Shown piece after piece: positions 10,258-20,716 of a stretch of DNA of 64,000 nucleotides (the stretch's first letter is position 1; each line of letters starts with the position of its first letter). The translations under genes and the position numbers were made by a program. Below the pieces are notes generated by a model that did not search any database, was not told the origin of the DNA, and worked only from the letters and a program-made list of their open reading frames with translations. This stretch comes from Chitinophaga sedimenti (lineage in GTDB: Bacteria; Bacteroidota; Bacteroidia; Chitinophagales; Chitinophagaceae), in the NCBI RefSeq assembly GCF_023156195.1, contig NZ_JAKUKA010000001.1, positions 310,001 through 374,000 of the forward strand. The letters are read 5' to 3'.

Positions 10258-11134
10258 GATCGACGAAGTTTTACAAAAAGAATTAGCTGCAGCCCTTTCC
10301 GCGCAATTAAAAGTGAAAATACAGATTAATCAGTCAGAAAGGATACATGGCGGCGACATAAATGAAACTTACCGCATCCAGGCCAACGAGGGCAACTGGT
10401 TCCTTAAACTGAATGATGCGCGTCGTTATCCGCAGCTGTTTGCGCGGGAGTACGATGGCCTTCAGTTGTTGCGTGAGTCGCAGGTAATTGCGGTGCCACG
10501 CCCGGTATGTACCGGTGAAGCTGCCGGCCGCGCGTTTCTTATCACAGAGTTTGTGCAGAAGGGGGTGGCATCGCCGGATTTCTGGGAGTCGTTCGCAGCT
10601 TCGGTGGCGCGCATGCACCAGCAAAGCCAGCCCTTTTTCGGGCATCGTGAAGCCAACTATATCGGATCTATTAAACAATATAATACACCTTATAACAATT
10701 GGGCGGTGTTTTACGCCTTTAACCGTTTGCTGCCACTGATGCGCATGGCGTACGATCAGCAGGCGCTGACGACGGCAGATAAAGAGCAGATAGAACGTTT
10801 GTGTAAAAAGCTGCCGGAGTTGTTCCCGGAAGAAAAGCCCGCGTTATTGCACGGCGATTTATGGTCGGGCAATTTCATGATAGGGGCTAACGGGAAGGCC
10901 TGTATTTTTGATCCGGCCGTGTATTACGGCCACCGGGAAATGGACCTGGCGATGACGCGTTTGTTCGGAGGTTTCGATACCCGTTTTTATTATACCTACC
11001 AGGCCATTATGCCGCTGGCACCGGGTTGGCAGCAGCGCATAGGCCTCTGCCAGCTGTATCCACTACTGGTACACCTCGTGCTTTTCGGCGGCAGTTACTA
11101 CAACGATATCCGGGAAATCCTGCAGGGATTTTAG
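10256..11134 (+). CDS. Fructosamine kinase / aminoglycoside-phosphotransferase-like kinase
   Basis: Fructosamine-3-kinase-type enzymes phosphorylate sugar adducts on amines, probably repairing glycated proteins. The 292-residue frame is intact. Features are the N-lobe with GGDINETYRI, the nucleotide-binding lysine in WFLKLND, the catalytic loop LLHGDLWSGNFM and the metal-binding FDPAVYYGHREMD. The ATG at 10256 is preferred over the in-frame ATG at 10208, whose 16 extra residues are hydrophobic and unlike the family. This start shares two bases with the opposite gene's start, so its promoter must lie inside that gene. Substrate is inferred from family only. Confidence 0.88.
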   Translation: MIDEVLQKELAAALSAQLKVKIQINQSERIHGGDINETYRIQANEGNWFLKLNDARRYPQLFAREYDGLQLLRESQVIAVPRPVCTGEAAGRAFLITEFVQKGVASPDFWESFAASVARMHQQSQPFFGHREANYIGSIKQYNTPYNNWAVFYAFNRLLPLMRMAYDQQALTTADKEQIERLCKKLPELFPEEKPALLHGDLWSGNFMIGANGKACIFDPAVYYGHREMDLAMTRLFGGFDTRFYYTYQAIMPLAPGWQQRIGLCQLYPLLVHLVLFGGSYYNDIREILQGF

Positions 11135-11145
11135 GAGGAAACGGG

Positions 11146-13566
11146 TTATTCGTGCGCTTTAATGAACTCCTGCATTTTCCGCAGTTCATTCTCCACTACC
11201 GGGAAGAAGTTATCTACCTCCGTAATCACCTCCTGTAACAAACCAGGCACCTGGTCCAGGTTATTGTTATGACGTAACAAACCTTCCAGCGTTTCCATTT
11301 TGGACGTTACCCAGGTAAGTCCGACCATGGAAAAGTTAGGTTTGATTTTGTGCACCTGGAAACGCAACTGCTCCAGGTCTTTGGTTTCGGCGATCACATT
11401 CAGTTTGCGCATTTCCTCGCGGATGTTGTTTACAAAGATCTCGAAAAGATCTACCGCGTAACTGATATTGCTTTCATATAGCGTATTGAGGTACTTCACG
11501 TCCAGTCCTGAATGGAACTCGTAGCCACTGATGTTTTGTACTTCCATTATAATTTCAGTTTCGTCTTCGTTCAGATATTTATTAAGCACCTGTAGTAATT
11601 GGTCAGGTGTGTAAGGTTTCGTCAGGATGTCGGTAATGCCGATTTGCCGTGCTTTTGCGACGGTGCTGGGCATCGCGGCTGCCGTAGTCGCGATTACCGG
11701 GGTGGCTACGTTTGGTTTTTGTTCATCTTCACGGATCTTTTCTGCCAGCTCAAAACCATCGATGCCGGGTATACGGATATCCATCAGCACCAGGTCGTAA
11801 TGCCTGTTGTTGAGAAAGTACAACGCGTCGTGCCCGTTGGTGGCCAGCTGGTAATTAACATGGTATTTATCCAGCAGGCTGATGATGTACTTGAGGTTCA
11901 TAGGATTGTCCTCCACCACCAATACCTTGGCATGACCGAAGTCGATATTCGAATATTTATGATCAGGTTTTTCTGGCATTCTGGGCGTACCGGTTTTCTC
12001 GTATCAACAAATGGCAAGTTAAAACAAAAGCACGTACGGTACACCGGTTCGTCTACCACACTGATCCTTCCTCCCTGCAATTCCACGAGTTGTTTGGCGA
12101 TGGCCAGTCCCAGCCCGGTGCCGCCATACTTCTCGCTGATGCCTTTCTCTGCCTGTTTGTAGTCCTGGAAAACCAGCTCCAGCTTATCTTTTTCGATGCC
12201 GATGCCGGTGTCGCAAACCATAAACTTCAGCCACATGGTGTTACCCTGCATGCTCTCCAGCTCTACAGAGAGTGCTATTTCGCCTTCGCGGGTGAACTTT
12301 TCGGCATTGCCGAGCAGGTTCATTAAAATCTGGTTCAGGATCATATCGTCGCCCATCAGCAGGGTGTTCAGCCGTTTGTCGAACTGAACGGTCAGCATAA
12401 TAGGCCGTTTGGCCAGTTTTAACTGGAACGAGTGTTTCATGGAATCCACCAGTTTGCTCAGGTCGAATTCGCGCTGATGCACTTCCAGCTTGCCGGCTTC
12501 TATCTTGGAGAGGTCCAGGATGTCGGTGATGAGGCCGTGCAGGATGTTGGACGAGTGCTTCAGTATCTTAATATACTCCTTTTGATCTTCTGTCAGATTT
12601 GTTTCGTCGAGCAGATGCGTCATGCCGATGATGGCGTTGAGCGGGGTGCGGATTTCGTGGCTCATGTTGGCCAGGAATTCCTTTTGCGCCCGCTGGGCTT
12701 CTTCGGCATCCTGTTTCGCTTTTTCGAGTTCCTTTTGCAGCTTTTTGTGGTCGGTAATATCCATCTGGATATGCACGCCGCCCACGGTTTTGCCTTCCCG
12801 GTCGTACAGGTTGGCGGAGCTGGCCACCACCCATTTGCGGGTGCCGTCTTTTAACGTTACCTCCATATCGTACAAAATAGGCAGGTTGGAATCGATGCGG
12901 TATTTGCGCAGGCTGCGGGCTTTTGCCGGTCGGCCTCGTTCGGTACGAACAGTTCTGTAATATTCCGGCCGATCACCTCATCGCGGGTGTAACCGGTGAG
13001 GCGCAGCATATTGTCGAATACCCGGGTGATGTTGCCGTTGATGTCCGTTTCGCAGAAGGCGGCATTCAGGTTATCGAGGATCACGCGGTACTTTTCGTCG
13101 GTACGTTTCACTTCTTCCTGCCATTGGCGGTGTTTGGTCACATCCACTACCTGCCAGATGGCGCCGCGGAAAGTATTATCGTCGAAAATAGGAACGTAGC
13201 TTACTTCGCGGATGTGGCCTGTCACAAATACCAGTTCCCAGCCGAACAGCGGTTTTTCGCGGTACTGCATTTCCTTCATGCGGGAAATAAAAGCGGCCGG
13301 ATCGAGTGTATATTCCGCCAGGTAGGTAACCAGCTCTTCGAACGGCATGTCCATCTGCCGCTCATTAAACGGACTGTCCCGAAGTAAGCGGAGAATACTT
13401 CGTTTACCCAGATGAAATGGTGGCGTTCGTCTGATACCAGTACACCGGCATTGGTATTGCGGAGGAAGGTGGAAAGCGGCAGGGAAAAGATAGCCGGTAG
13501 CGCTTCCCGGGTGATCGGGGAGGTGCGGATGTCCGCGGCTCGGTCTATTCTGGCTTTCTGCGTCAT
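11146..13566 (-). CDS. PAS-containing hybrid sensor histidine kinase with receiver and Hpt domains (three frameshifts in assembly)
   Basis: Restoring one base at each of three breaks (about 13378, 12926 and 11975; G and A runs) gives an 807-residue cytoplasmic phosphorelay protein. In order: a PAS domain (about residues 30-130), a second PAS with PAC region ([17 protein letters not shown]), a third PAC-like stretch ([15 protein letters not shown]), HisKA with [18 protein letters not shown], HATPase with [14 protein letters not shown] and [12 protein letters not shown], a receiver domain with the phospho-Asp in [10 protein letters not shown], and a C-terminal Hpt domain with His in [13 protein letters not shown]. 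No transmembrane segment is seen. All elements of an internal His-Asp-His relay are present; the output partner is not nearby. Confidence 0.9.
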
Positions 13567-13733
13567 ATGTTTTTCGGGATAGGGGTTATTGCGGATTTCA
13601 TAAGAAATACCAATAATTTATCTCCGTGTCCACGGGTCGTCGGGTTGCTCGCAACTTACTCGTTGTAAATATCTGATATTTTTGTATATTTTCTTATATA
13701 AATCACGTAGACAATCAACAAAGTTAGGAAATT

Positions 13734-13763
13734 TTTGCTTTTGCAAATATTTGTATACCTTTG
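13734..13763 (+). promoter_or_regulatory. Promoter of the yceD-rpmF-plsX operon
   Basis: A TTTG box (13734-13737) and TACCTTTG (13756-13763) are separated by 18 bases. Both match Bacteroidota -33 and -7 elements. The -7 box ends 27 bases before the yceD start. The preceding stretch from 13567 is AT-rich and holds no other gene. Confidence 0.75.
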
Positions 13764-13790
13764 CATCCCTCTTAAAGTGAGGATTTTGTT

Positions 13791-14318
13791 ATGAAACAGC
13801 TCCGCGAATTCGATATTGCCTTTGTAGGACTGAAGCCCGGAGTTCATACGTTTCAGTACCAAATTACGGATAGTTTCTTTGAAAACTATGGTCCGCAGGA
13901 TTTTACCAACTGTAAAGCAACGGTAAAGTTACAATTCGATAAGAAAAGTAACTTTTTTATGTTGAAGTTTGAGATAGGTGGTTCAGTTACAGTTACTTGC
14001 GACCGTTGTGGGCAGCCCTTTGAACTCCAGTTGTGGGATGATTTCGAACACGTGGTAAAACTCGTGGAAAATCCTACCGAGCTGGAGGGAAATGATGATC
14101 CGGAGGTTACATATATTAACAAGACCGAATCACATTACAATGTGGCGAACCTGATTTATGAGTTCATCAACCTGAGCATTCCGATGCAGCGCATCCACCC
14201 GGATGACGCCGAAGGAAAAAGCGGTTGCGATCCAAAGGTACTGGAAATGCTAGCGAAGATGAACGACCGGGGAACAGCAAAAGGCAAACCCGATCTGGAA
14301 AGGATTGGAAAAATTTAA
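13791..14318 (+). CDS. yceD: YceD family (DUF177) protein
   Basis: YceD/DUF177 proteins are nearly always encoded next to rpmF and are implicated in 23S rRNA accumulation or 50S assembly. The 175-residue frame is intact. A CxxC pair (VTCDRCGQPF, about residue 68) is typical of the family, as is the C-terminal region with GCDPKVLEMLAKM. rpmF follows after 41 bases, consistent with the usual order yceD-rpmF-plsX. The exact molecular role is not settled. Confidence 0.92.
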   Translation: MKQLREFDIAFVGLKPGVHTFQYQITDSFFENYGPQDFTNCKATVKLQFDKKSNFFMLKFEIGGSVTVTCDRCGQPFELQLWDDFEHVVKLVENPTELEGNDDPEVTYINKTESHYNVANLIYEFINLSIPMQRIHPDDAEGKSGCDPKVLEMLAKMNDRGTAKGKPDLERIGKI

Positions 14319-14359
14319 AGACAATTAATAAACAAAGGACAAATTAAAAATTAAATAAG

Positions 14360-14557
14360 ATGCCAAATCCGAAACGCAGACACTCCCAGCAAAGATCAGC
14401 TAAGAGAAGAACGCACTACAAGGCTTTCGCTGATACGCTTAGCACAGACAGCGCTACTGGCGAGGTTCACCTGAGGCACCGTGCACACTGGGTAGAGAAT
14501 AAACTGTACTACAGAGGTAAAGTTGTACTGGAAAAACAGGCAGCCGCTACTAAATAA
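14360..14557 (+). CDS. rpmF: 50S ribosomal protein L32
   Basis: This 65-residue basic protein starts MPNPKRRHSQQRSAKRRTH, the standard L32 start, and continues with HLRHRAHWV. It is a structural protein of the large ribosomal subunit. It lacks the zinc-binding cysteines found in some L32 forms, so it is the Cys-free version. It lies between yceD and plsX. Confidence 0.97.
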   Translation: MPNPKRRHSQQRSAKRRTHYKAFADTLSTDSATGEVHLRHRAHWVENKLYYRGKVVLEKQAAATK

Positions 14558-14602
14558 TAATATTTTACTATTTTTACACCCGAGCTAACAGACAAATTAT
14601 AC

Positions 14603-15549
14603 ATGAGAATCGGGCTTGATATGATGGGTGGCGACTTTGCCCCCGTTGAAGCAGTAAAAGGAGTAAAGTTATTTTTAGAGACCGTTGCCTCTGACGCGCA
14701 CCTGGTACTCATTGGTGATGAGCAAGTCTTGTCACCCTTGTTATCTGATGCGGGTCTGGACCAATCACGATATTCAGTTGTTCATTCATCTCAAGTCATT
14801 GGGATGAATGAACACCCTACCAAAGCGCTCAAGGAAAAGCAGCAATCTTCCATCGCTATCGGCTTTTACCTTCTTCATAACAAGAAGATCGACGCTTTTA
14901 TCAGTGCCGGTAATACCGGTGCAATGATGGTAGGCGCACTTTATACCGTTAAAACCATCGAAGGCATTCAGCGTCCCACAATTTCGACCATTCTGCCCCG
15001 CGAAAGCGGTAATAATGGTTTGTTGCTGGACGTGGGTATCAACGCCGACTGTAAGCCGGAAAACCTGCTGCAGTTCGCTGTCCTCGGTTCCCTCTATTCC
15101 CAGCACATCCTCAAAATTGATTCACCGCGCATCGGCCTGTTGAACGTTGGAGAGGAAGAAGGAAAAGGAAACCTGCTGGCACAGGCCACATACCCGCTTT
15201 TGAAAGAAAGTACACAGCTTAACTTCGTTGGTAATGTAGAAGGTCGCGACCTGTTTGAAGATAAAGCCGACGTTATTGTATGCGAAGGCTTTACCGGAAA
15301 CGTGATCCTCAAATTGGCGGAATCCTTCTATGGAATCACCAAAAGGAGGAATATCAAAGACGAGTACATCGATAAGTTCGATTTCGAAGGCTACGGTGGC
15401 ACCCCATCTTAGGCGTGAACGAACCGGTGATCATTGGTCATGGTATTTCTGAGGGCCCGGCGTTCAAAAATATGATCCTCCTCGCTCAGCAAATGATCGA
15501 CAGCAAATTGATGGACAAGATCAGGGAGAGCTTTGTAACCGTGAAATAA
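14603..15549 (+). CDS. plsX: Phosphate acyltransferase PlsX (frameshifted in assembly)
   Basis: PlsX converts acyl-ACP to acyl-phosphate, the first step of phospholipid synthesis with PlsY. The protein starts MRIGLDMMGGDFAP, and has ISAGNTGAMMVGA (about residue 103) and VCEGFTGNVILK. The frame breaks at CCCC near 15408. One more C turns the premature stop into GTPILGVNEPVIIGHG and gives 315 residues, the expected length, ending at 15549. It is last in the yceD-rpmF-plsX operon. The fabH gene that often follows in other bacteria is absent here; a terminator follows instead. Confidence 0.95.
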
Positions 15550-15580
15550 GGAATCTTTCCTTCCAATAAAATTATTCGAT

Positions 15581-15611
15581 CGCTCCGGCATTGCCGGGGC
15601 GGTTTTTTTTT
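15581..15611 (+). terminator. Intrinsic terminator after plsX
   Basis: A 9-bp stem (CGCTCCGGC with GCCGGGGCG, one G-T pair) with a 3-base loop is followed by a run of T at 15603-15611. Confidence 0.85.
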
Positions 15612-15830
15612 ATGTGTTCGCTATGTTCAGATAGTATCGGTTTGAGGTGAATTTTGGGCCTTTTTATGTGAGCGTCATCGTCGTAGCAAGGGTACGGAAC
15701 CTACGCTGAACCTACACGTAACCATCACTGAACCATCCAACCGGTAAAGTGGCTGTTCTGATACTATATTCAGGTAGTGGTAGTCTATATGTCTTGTAGG
15801 GTATTCCCTGTTTTTTCCTAATTTTACAGG

Positions 15831-17083
15831 ATGAGAAAGATCCTAATGTTGGCCCTGCTCTCCGCGGGCCTCTGGTCATGCAAACCGAATGGTGCTACCT
15901 TGCAAAACGGTCCCTGGCAGGCACGCCTGCAACGGGCAGACGGCGGCGACATCGTGTTTAATTTTGACGTGAAAGACAGTGCAGGTAAGAAAATTCTTTA
16001 TATCCGCAACGCGGCGGAGCGTTTGCTGGTCGACGAGATTACGCAGCAGGGCGACTCCATCTTCATAAAAATGCCTTTTTCGATTCCGAGTTCAGGACAG
16101 TCCTGCAGCCCGATGGCAGCCTGCAGGGCCGGTGGATAAGGCACCTGGCCAGTGAAGATCAGTCTATCGGCTTTATTGCCACACCCGGTGTTGCCGACCG
16201 CTTTGCAGCACCACAGGCGACCACGAAGTCGGTGCAAGGCCGTTGGTCCACCTGGTTCACCGCTCCCGAAGGAAACGACAGCTCCTATGCCATTGGCGAG
16301 TTTGCCCAGCAAGGCAGCCGGGTTACCGGCACTTTCCTCACCAGCACGGGAGATTACCGCTTTCTCGAAGGCGTGATCACCGGCGATACGCTGAAACTCT
16401 CCACATTCGACGGCTCCCATGCTTACCTCTTTACCGCATTAGTGGGCGATTCCAGTATCAACAACGGGGTATTTTACGCCGGCATCAAAGGCCTGGAACA
16501 CTTTACGGCACGTAAGGATGAAGGGGCGAAACTGCCCGACGAGAAGTCGCTCACCACCGTAAAACCCGATTCCGCCGTGCTCGATTTCCGCTTCCCGGAC
16601 GTGAATGGCAATGAGGTCTCGATCCGCGATGAGCAGTTCCGCAATAAGGTCGTGATCGTGCAGATCTCCGGTTCCTGGTGCCCCAATTGCATGGACGAAA
16701 CCGCGTACCTGAGCGAGTGGTACAGGAAGAATAAGGGCCGTGGCGTGGAAATTATAGCCCTGGCCTATGAGCGTACGCCCGATCCGGAAAAGTCGAAAAG
16801 GGGCGCGCTTAGCTTTATTAAACGATTTGATGTAACGTATCCCGTGCTGCTTACCGGCGTAACCCCTTCGGATCCGCAGCGGACAGAAAAGACCCTGCCG
16901 CAGCTCACGCCCCTTAAGGGTTTCCCGACCACTATTTTCGTAGATAAACAGGGCAGGGCAAGGGAAGTGCATACCGGGTTTACCGGTCCGGGTACAGGTG
17001 AACATTATGAGGCGTTCAAGCAGAATTTTAACCGCCTGGTAGCCGAGCTGCTGGCCGAAAAGCCGGAGTCGCCCAAAGCATAA
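15831..17083 (+). CDS. TlpA-like thioredoxin-fold lipoprotein (frameshifted in assembly)
   Basis: The 417-residue protein has an SPII signal with lipobox LWSC near residue 17, so it is a lipoprotein. The middle is a beta-rich region typical of Bacteroidota TlpA-like proteins (DUF4369 type, tentative). The C-terminal thioredoxin fold has the redox motif GSWCPNCMDE (about residue 285) and a cis-proline region LKGFPTTIF. The likely role is disulfide exchange in the periplasm. The frame breaks at a T run near 16077-16081; one more T joins both halves (MPFFDSEF). It is a single gene flanked by terminators. Confidence 0.88.
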
Positions 17084-17102
17084 TAGCATATCCAACTATA
17101 AA

Positions 17103-17134
17103 AAAGGAGAAAGGCCGTAAGACCTTTCTCCTTT
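17103..17134. terminator. Bidirectional terminator
   Basis: A perfect 12-bp stem, AAAGGAGAAAGG with CCTTTCTCCTTT, has an 8-base loop between the convergent TlpA-like and dcd genes. Confidence 0.85.
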
Positions 17135-17157
17135 ATGTTTGTGCCGCATACAGTGGA

Positions 17158-17692
17158 TTAAAACTCGTTTTTCCACATCATGCTCTCCACCGGTTTAATG
17201 GTGCGGCCGTTGTATTTGGCATTGCCTTTTTTGTTGTAAAACGTTTCGATGTCGCCTTCCACCACGAAGTAAATGAGCTGACCGATCGGCATGCCCGCGT
17301 AGATGCGTACCGGTTGGGCGCAGGAGATTTCCAGCGTCCGGTATTGCAGAACCCAACGTCGCCTTTACCGGCAGTGGCGTGGATATCGATACCCAGGCGG
17401 CCGGTGCTGCTTTTTCCTTCGAGGAACGGTACGTGCGAGTGGGTTTCGGTGTACTCGGCCGTTACACCCAGGTAGAGCGTATTGGGTTGCAGTACGAAGC
17501 CCTCCTCAGGGATTTCGAAATGATCGATCTCGTTGTGTTTACGGGCATCCAGCACGCGGTCCCTGTACGTGGCCGGTGTTTACCCAAATGCACGTCATAA
17601 GAGTTGGTACCGAGGAATTTCCGGTCATACGGCGATATGACGATCGTACCCTTTTCAATTTCCTCCAGGATGCGCTTATCCGACAAAATCAT
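17158..17692 (-). CDS. dcd: dCTP deaminase (two frameshifts in assembly)
   Basis: Dcd deaminates dCTP to dUTP for thymidylate synthesis. The start is MILSDKRILEEIEKG, and the conserved core HVPFLEGKSSTGRLGIDIH is intact, with the following AGKGDVGFCNT. Two breaks sit at CCGG (17573-17576 and 17338-17341). Reading each as CCTGG restores the usual family text, LATYRDRVLDA and NTWTLEISC, and gives 178 residues ending SMMWKNEF, the expected length and end. Both breaks are the same kind of error. The adjacent divergent gene is the phosphopantetheinyl transferase. Confidence 0.93.
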
Positions 17693-17733
17693 GTTTTTCT
17701 ATTACTTTTGATGCCTAATTAATGCGGCAAGAT

Positions 17734-18351
17734 ATGCCAATAATACGTACGATACAAATAGATGACGATACAAAGCTGGGCGTGTGGAAAATTAGTGAAG
17801 AAGAGCCGTTTTTCCGCCAGCGCGTGGCCATTGAACCCGAGATTCATCAGTCCCACAAGCGGTTGCAGCACTTTGCCGGTCGTTACCTGCTGCTGGAGCT
17901 GTTTCCTGCTTTCCCGGTCAAGGATATCCGTGTTACCGATCGCCGCAAGCCCTATTTGCCCGATAACAGCTATCATTTTTCGATATCGCACTGCGGGGAT
18001 TACGCGGCGGCGATCGTTAGCCGCAAAGGCGCGGTAGGCATAGATATTGAACTGGCACAACCGAAAATTGAGAAGGTGTCGCATAAGTTTTTATCGCCCC
18101 GGGAAGTGGCGTTCATAGACCCGGTGCGGGCGTTGTCGCACAAAACCGTATGCTGGTCTGCCAAAGAGGCCGTGTACAAATGGTACGGGCTGGGCAGCGT
18201 AGACTTTCGCGAACATATGCAGCTGCAGCCTTTTCCGTTTATGCAAACCGGTATGCTCACCTGCGATTTTATGAAGCCGGATAAAAACGCACGCTTATAT
18301 TTGCATTACCTCATGGACGGCGAGATGTGCCTGGCCTGGGTGGTGGAATGA
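17734..18351 (+). CDS. 4'-phosphopantetheinyl transferase superfamily protein
   Basis: These enzymes transfer the phosphopantetheine arm from CoA to carrier proteins. The 205-residue Sfp-like protein has the Mg-binding motif AVGIDIEL (about residue 103) and the downstream WSAKEAVYKWYG (about 148), plus HFSISHCGDY. ATG 17734 is preferred over ATG 17722, which would add four residues (MRQD). The frame is intact. aroK starts 36 bases downstream. Size and motifs fit the Sfp group more than AcpS, but the carrier protein served is not identifiable here. Confidence 0.9.
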   Translation: MPIIRTIQIDDDTKLGVWKISEEEPFFRQRVAIEPEIHQSHKRLQHFAGRYLLLELFPAFPVKDIRVTDRRKPYLPDNSYHFSISHCGDYAAAIVSRKGAVGIDIELAQPKIEKVSHKFLSPREVAFIDPVRALSHKTVCWSAKEAVYKWYGLGSVDFREHMQLQPFPFMQTGMLTCDFMKPDKNARLYLHYLMDGEMCLAWVVE

Positions 18352-18387
18352 TATATGTCATTGTACGACTGAAAAAAACTGTTCAAC

Positions 18388-18893
18388 TTGAGAGTATTCC
18401 TTTTAGGCTTCATGGGAGCCGGCAAAACATATTGGGGCAAACAACTCGCCGAGCATTGGGGACTTCCCTTTTTGACCTCGACGAAGTGATCATCGAACGG
18501 GAGGGCATGTCTGTAAGCGACATTTTCGCCGCTAAAGGAGAAGATGCTTTTCGCCAGATGGAAAAAGAGGCCCTGCGTGAGCTCGTGGCGGAACAGGACA
18601 AGTTCGTGATTTCCTGCGGCGGCGGTACGCCCTGCTTCCACGAGAACATGCCGTTTATGAACGAGCAGGGCATTACCGTGTGGCTGAACCCTACAGTGGA
18701 AGTGATGGTAGAGCGCCTGCAGCGTAAACGGGAGAAACGCCCGCTGTTGAAGGACCTGAGCGATGAGGAACTGGTCGCCTTCGTGGAAAAGCGCCTTACC
18801 GCGCGCACGCCGGTGTACGAGCAGGCCAGGATTATTATTGAGAACGATGAAGTTTCGTTAGAAGTATTCGATAAATATTTGAAAGATGCATAA
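18388..18893 (+). CDS. aroK: Shikimate kinase (frameshifted in assembly; TTG start)
   Basis: It phosphorylates shikimate in aromatic amino acid synthesis. The Walker A motif GFMGAGKTYWGK lies at residues 7-18, the shikimate-binding DLDEVIIEREGMSV follows, then SCGGGTPC and the lid REKRPLL. The start is TTG 18388 (LRVFLLGFMG); an in-frame TGA lies just upstream and no ATG would preserve the P-loop. A T run of five near 18470 has lost one T; adding it restores PFFDLDEV and 168 residues. It overlaps the following DUF423 gene by 8 bases. Confidence 0.92.
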
Positions 18894-19272
18894 GACCTTT
18901 TTGACCTGGGCCGCGCTGTTAGGTGCACTGGCGGTAGCATTCGGCGCGTTTGGCGCACATAAGCTGAAGGAACTGGTGCCGCCCGAAACGGTGAGCACAT
19001 TCCAGACAGGCGTTACTTATCAATTTTACCATGTATTTGGCCTGCTGGCCATCGGCATACTGTACGCGAACTATCCCGGTCCGCTCATGACCTGGGCCGG
19101 CCGCTGTTTCCTGTTCGGGATACTGTTGTTCTCCGGATCACTGTACCTGCTGACTATTTTCAAAGCCACCGAAACCGTGGGATTGAATAAGTTTGGCATT
19201 ATTACTCCTTTCGGCGGCCTGTTTTTCATCGCCGGCTGGATCTGCATGCTGCTGGCATTCATCAAAAAGTAA
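18886..19272 (+). CDS. DUF423 family membrane protein (YgdD/YwdK-like)
   Basis: This small integral membrane protein of unknown function has 128 residues. Four hydrophobic segments are visible, and the family signature GAFGAHKLKE lies near residue 22 with TFQTGVTYQFYHVFGLL after it. The frame is intact. The start overlaps the end of aroK, so the genes are probably translationally coupled. Confidence 0.92.
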   Translation: MHKTFLTWAALLGALAVAFGAFGAHKLKELVPPETVSTFQTGVTYQFYHVFGLLAIGILYANYPGPLMTWAGRCFLFGILLFSGSLYLLTIFKATETVGLNKFGIITPFGGLFFIAGWICMLLAFIKK

Positions 19273-19275
19273 ATT

Positions 19276-20672
19276 ATGCGCGTAACCCGCTTCGTTTTCA
19301 TCCTGGTTGTTTTATTTGGTTCGATGTCTGCAAACGCGCAACAGCGCAGTATTGTGGGCGACTGGTACGGTGTTTTCCTGAATGCCCGTGCGGTGATTAC
19401 TGTTACCGACAATGGAGGCACACTTTTCGGTGTGTTTAAATCGCCTGACCAGACCAAACAGGAGTTCCCGATGAACGTGCTAAAGCACAACGGCGATACG
19501 CTGGAGTTTGAAGTACGCACGCTCGCCCTGCGCTATAAAGGTGTTTGGGTTGATTCCGCCGCCACGTTCAAAGGCTTCTTTACCCAGGCAGGCCGCGATT
19601 TTCAGCTTGATTTTTCTCAGCAAAAGATAGAGAAGGTGGAGGAAAAACGTCCGCAGGAACCGAAGCCGCCATTTGATTACGAATCGGAACAAGTGACTTT
19701 TACGAATAGCAAAGACTCGGTAACGCTTGCCGGTACGTTCACCAAGCCGCGTGGCGCCGGTAAGTTCCCGGCAGTACTGCTGATTACGGGCTCGGGCGCG
19801 CAGAACCGCAACGAAGAATTATTCGGACATAAACCGTTTTGGGTGATCGCCGATTATTTTACACGCCATGGCATTGCCGTGTTGCGGTACGATGATCGCG
19901 GTTTCGGGAAGTCTACCGGCAACTATGCCAAAGCCGATATCGATGCTTTTGCACGCGATGCGGCGGCAGGTATTACGTGGCTGCAGCAACGCGCCGATGT
20001 GGATAAAGCAAAGGTAGGCGCACTGGGACATAGCGAAGGCGGCATCGTAGTGCAGATGCTGGCGGCGAATGATAAGTCGCTTGCTTTTATCGTGTCTATG
20101 GCCGGCCCCGCCATTAGTGGCGTGGAAAATGGACGATTACAGAACACTGCGTTGAACCGTGCAGCTGGACTGCCAGATAGTACGCTTAACAAAATAACCA
20201 TAGAAAATACACGTTTACTGCAATTGATGGCCAGCGAAAAGCAGCTGGATACGTTGCGCCGTAAAATGGTGCCGCTCATTCACCGCCTGTACGATGTAAT
20301 ACCTGTGGCCGCGCGACAGGGCATGGAAAAGCCGGCTTACACGTTTACGTCGGTGGCAGCTTTACGGCCCCGGGAATGTTGTCGCTCGTGCGTTATAATC
20401 CCGCGTTATACCTGCCTAAAATTAAATGCGCAGTGTTGGCCATCAACGGCGACAGGGATGTGCAGGTAAGTGCAAAAGAGAATATTGAAGGCTGGAAAAA
20501 GGCAGGCAGCAAAGACCTGACCGCAACGGCTTTACCCGGACTGAACCACCTGTTCCAGCAGTGTAAAAATTGTTCCGTAAGTGAATACGGACAGCTGGAG
20601 CAAACCATATCGCCTGAAGTGCTGGATATCATGACGAAGTGGATACAACAACGCACCGGGCTGCAGAAATAA
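19276..20672 (+). CDS. Secreted alpha/beta hydrolase (frameshifted in assembly)
   Basis: A signal peptide (MRVTRFVFILVVLFGSMSANA) is followed by a beta-rich domain (about residues 25-125) and an alpha/beta hydrolase domain. The nucleophile motif is GHSEGG (about residue 256), the oxyanion-hole region reads LLITGSGAQNRNE, and the acid/His region reads INGDRDVQ and GLNHLFQ. The frame breaks near 20358, where a GG has probably lost one G. Correction gives GSFTAPGMLSLVRYNP and 465 residues. It resembles periplasmic esterase/peptidase-like hydrolases of Bacteroidota; the substrate is unknown. It begins 3 bases after the DUF423 gene. Confidence 0.88.
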
Positions 20673-20698
20673 AAAAGCGCCGTATGCCCGGCAATAGT

Positions 20699-20706
20699 TA
20701 ATTTTG
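20699..20706 (+). promoter_or_regulatory. -7 promoter element for ftsK
   Basis: TAATTTTG matches TAnnTTTG exactly and ends 10 bases before the ftsK ATG, so the leader would be very short. Confidence 0.5.
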
Positions 20707-20716
20707 GTACCATATT

